From Gammaproteobacteria bacterium (lineage in GTDB: Bacteria; Pseudomonadota; Gammaproteobacteria; Steroidobacterales; Steroidobacteraceae): a DNA stretch of 7,780 nt. The translations under genes and the position numbers were made by a program. The stretch is taken from contig PMHN01000148.1 in the NCBI GenBank assembly GCA_003156695.1, positions 1 through 7,780 on the forward strand, read 5' to 3'. Below the pieces are notes generated by a model that saw only the letters and a program-made list of their open reading frames with translations, made no database searches and was not told the origin of the DNA. This document shows positions 6,511-7,780 of the stretch, one piece after another; the first letter of the stretch is position 1; each line of letters starts with the position of its first letter.

Positions 6511-7237
6511 GTGCAAAACACGATCGAAGACCGGACCCGGCTTTATCGCGCCGGACCGCCGCCGGATGCCGGGTCGTCTTATCGCGGCGTCCGCGAGTAC
6601 GCCAAGGCGGGGCTGCTTAGCTATGTCGCGGACCTCATCGTCGAGCGCGCCGAGCGCGGGGCTTCGGTCCTCGATCTTGGGTGCGGGGCGGGCGCCCTCG
6701 CGCTGCGCCTGTCCGACCTGGGCTTTCACGTGCACGCCTGCGACTACGTGCAGCAGAACGTCCGGGAGAACGTTGCCTTCACTCAGGCCGACCTCAACGG
6801 CGACTTTTCCGCGTTGCTTCCCGGGCAATTCGGCGGCATCGTCGCATCCGAGATCATCGAGCATCTGGAGAATCCCCGGCACTTCCTCCGGGAGGTCGCG
6901 AAGCTCCTGGCTCCTGGCGGCACCCTGGTGTTGACCACGCCCAACACCGACAGCACGTCTCGCATGCGATGCTGCTTTCGTTCGGGTACCACACCTGGTT
7001 CTCGGACGATGACTACAGCACGATGGGGCATATCAGCCCGGTGCCAGCGAGACTCCTGAGACAGTGCATCCTGGAGGCCGGTCTCGGGTCGAAAAACTCA
7101 CCACCTGGAGCAATGCGTGGGAACACGTCAGCCACTGGCCCCGCATGCGGCTGTATAGCCACGTGGTCGCCCTGCTGGATCGAACTCCGAAGGATATGCG
7201 GGGCGACATACTGGTCGCCATCGTCAAGGGCGTTTAG
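6511..7237 (+). pseudogene. Class I SAM-dependent methyltransferase interrupted by two frameshifts
   Basis: A Rossmann-fold methyltransferase of the UbiG/MetW-like type. Numbering from the GTG at 6511, motif I VLDLGCGAG is at 53-61, the acidic residue ending strand 2 is D78, and ASEIIEHLENP (112-122) and LLAPGGTLVLTTPNTDS (132-148) follow. The reading then moves frame. After about 6960 the family pattern continues one base earlier (SHAMLLSFGYHTWFSDDDY, GHISPVPARLLRQCILEAGL). After about 7085 it moves again in the same direction (VEKLTTWSNAWEHVSHWPRM to DILVAIVKGV), ending at TAG 7235-7237. Each shift fits loss of one base; with both restored the protein would have 242 residues. Unrepaired, the frame continues to a stop at 7059 with an unrelated tail. 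Motifs are otherwise intact, so this is either a recent pseudogene or sequencing/assembly error. An upstream GTG at 6481 is possible. Substrate unknown. Confidence 0.8.
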
Positions 7238-7779
7238 CGGACCTTGCGGAACTTGTAGTCGCCGATCGTCAGCGCCCCCAGGCTGAATTCCGCCTGCGTC
7301 ACGGCAACGCCACCGCCGGGGTCGGGACAGACCTTGGGGTCGTGGGTTGCAACAAAGCGCCCGCCGTCACGTTTCCACAGCAGCACACAACCCTCGGCCT
7401 GCAGGTCCTCGATCACGACGCTGGTGAACACGTCCTTGTTCAGCTGCCCGTCGCGCCAGCGCGCGGGCTCGACGAACTCGTACGTCGTCTCGACGATACC
7501 GCGCTTGTCGTCGACCTCGAAGCTGTACATTTGCTCGCTCAGGACACGCCGCGGGTCGTCCGCGGCCATTTCCTGCGCGTAATAGACGTGATGCCCGAGC
7601 CGCGGGGTGAACACGCGCGCGATGATGAGGGTCACCGCATCGTGCGCCGGCCGCACGCCGTTGCGCGCGTCAAGCTCCGCCTGGGCGCGATTGTCGTACT
7701 CACCGGGCAGCACGGCGAGCAACTGCGTCAGCTGGCCCTCATTCGCTTTGGACTTGTCCTGCTTGCAGCCGCTGAGGAC
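7234..7779 (-). CDS. CpcT/CpeT-like lipoprotein, N-terminus beyond the right edge
   Basis: 181 residues are visible before the TAA at 7236-7234; the start lies outside the window. At the edge the frame reads VLSGCKQDKSK. LSGC is a good lipobox (Cys codon 7767-7765), so the protein is predicted to be cleaved by signal peptidase II, lipidated and, with Lys rather than Asp after the Cys, sent to the outer membrane. The mature part would be 177 residues. LTQLLAVLPGEYDNRAQAE near the N-terminus, a central QMYSFEVDD segment, and GCVLLWKRDGGRFVATHDPKVC near the C-terminus follow the CpcT/CpeT (chromophore lyase) pattern of a start motif with DNRAQ and paired late cysteines. In cyanobacteria these attach phycobilins to antenna proteins. 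Lipoprotein members in other bacteria have no established role, and nothing here suggests bilin work. A TTG at 7722 is inside the gene and not the start. Its stop overlaps the methyltransferase stop by four bases. Confidence 0.8.
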   Translation of the reverse strand, partial: VLSGCKQDKSKANEGQLTQLLAVLPGEYDNRAQAELDARNGVRPAHDAVTLIIARVFTPRLGHHVYYAQEMAADDPRRVLSEQMYSFEVDDKRGIVETTYEFVEPARWRDGQLNKDVFTSVVIEDLQAEGCVLLWKRDGGRFVATHDPKVCPDPGGGVAVTQAEFSLGALTIGDYKFRKVR

Positions 7780-7780
7780 C

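Overview
The window is GC-rich, gene-dense bacterial chromosome with no phage, transposon, CRISPR, tRNA or rRNA signal. A proteobacterial host, most likely a high-GC gammaproteobacterium, is inferred from the YigB-like HAD phosphatase, the glutathione S-transferase-like protein, the secreted DPP5-type peptidase and the lipoprotein signal. The helicase at the left edge looks more like the actinobacterial UvrD2 type, so the placement is not certain. No gene-free stretch exceeds 300 bases; the longest gaps are about 80 to 125 bases.

Layout. (1) Bases 1-515, minus strand: the N-terminal part of an SF1A UvrD/UvrD2-like helicase that runs off the left edge. It is divergent from (2) a Nudix ADP-ribose pyrophosphatase-type hydrolase (569-1117, plus), followed by (3) a small conserved-looking basic protein with a six-glycine tract (1195-1542, plus). 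(4) A convergent minus-strand pair of unrecognised helical proteins lies at 1555-2229 and 2235-2846, five bases apart and almost certainly co-transcribed. (5) A HAD-family phosphatase (2971-3660, minus) is divergent, across 21 bases, from (6) a glutathione S-transferase-like protein (3682-4332, plus). (7) A secreted S9C/DPP5-type serine peptidase follows at 4378-6453 (plus). (8) A class I SAM-dependent methyltransferase at 6511-7237 (plus) is broken by two apparent single-base deletions. (9) Convergent with it, sharing the TTAG of overlapping stop codons, is a CpcT/CpeT-like lipoprotein (7234 to the right edge, minus).

The genes do not form one pathway. The left half is housekeeping-like (DNA repair helicase, nucleotide sanitation, metabolite phosphatase). 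The right half mixes a glutathione-linked enzyme, an exported peptidase and an envelope lipoprotein. I do not see a clear new multi-gene system. The items most worth following are the two-gene unknown operon, the doubly frameshifted methyltransferase, the CpcT-like lipoprotein outside an obvious phototroph context, and the UvrD2-like helicase.
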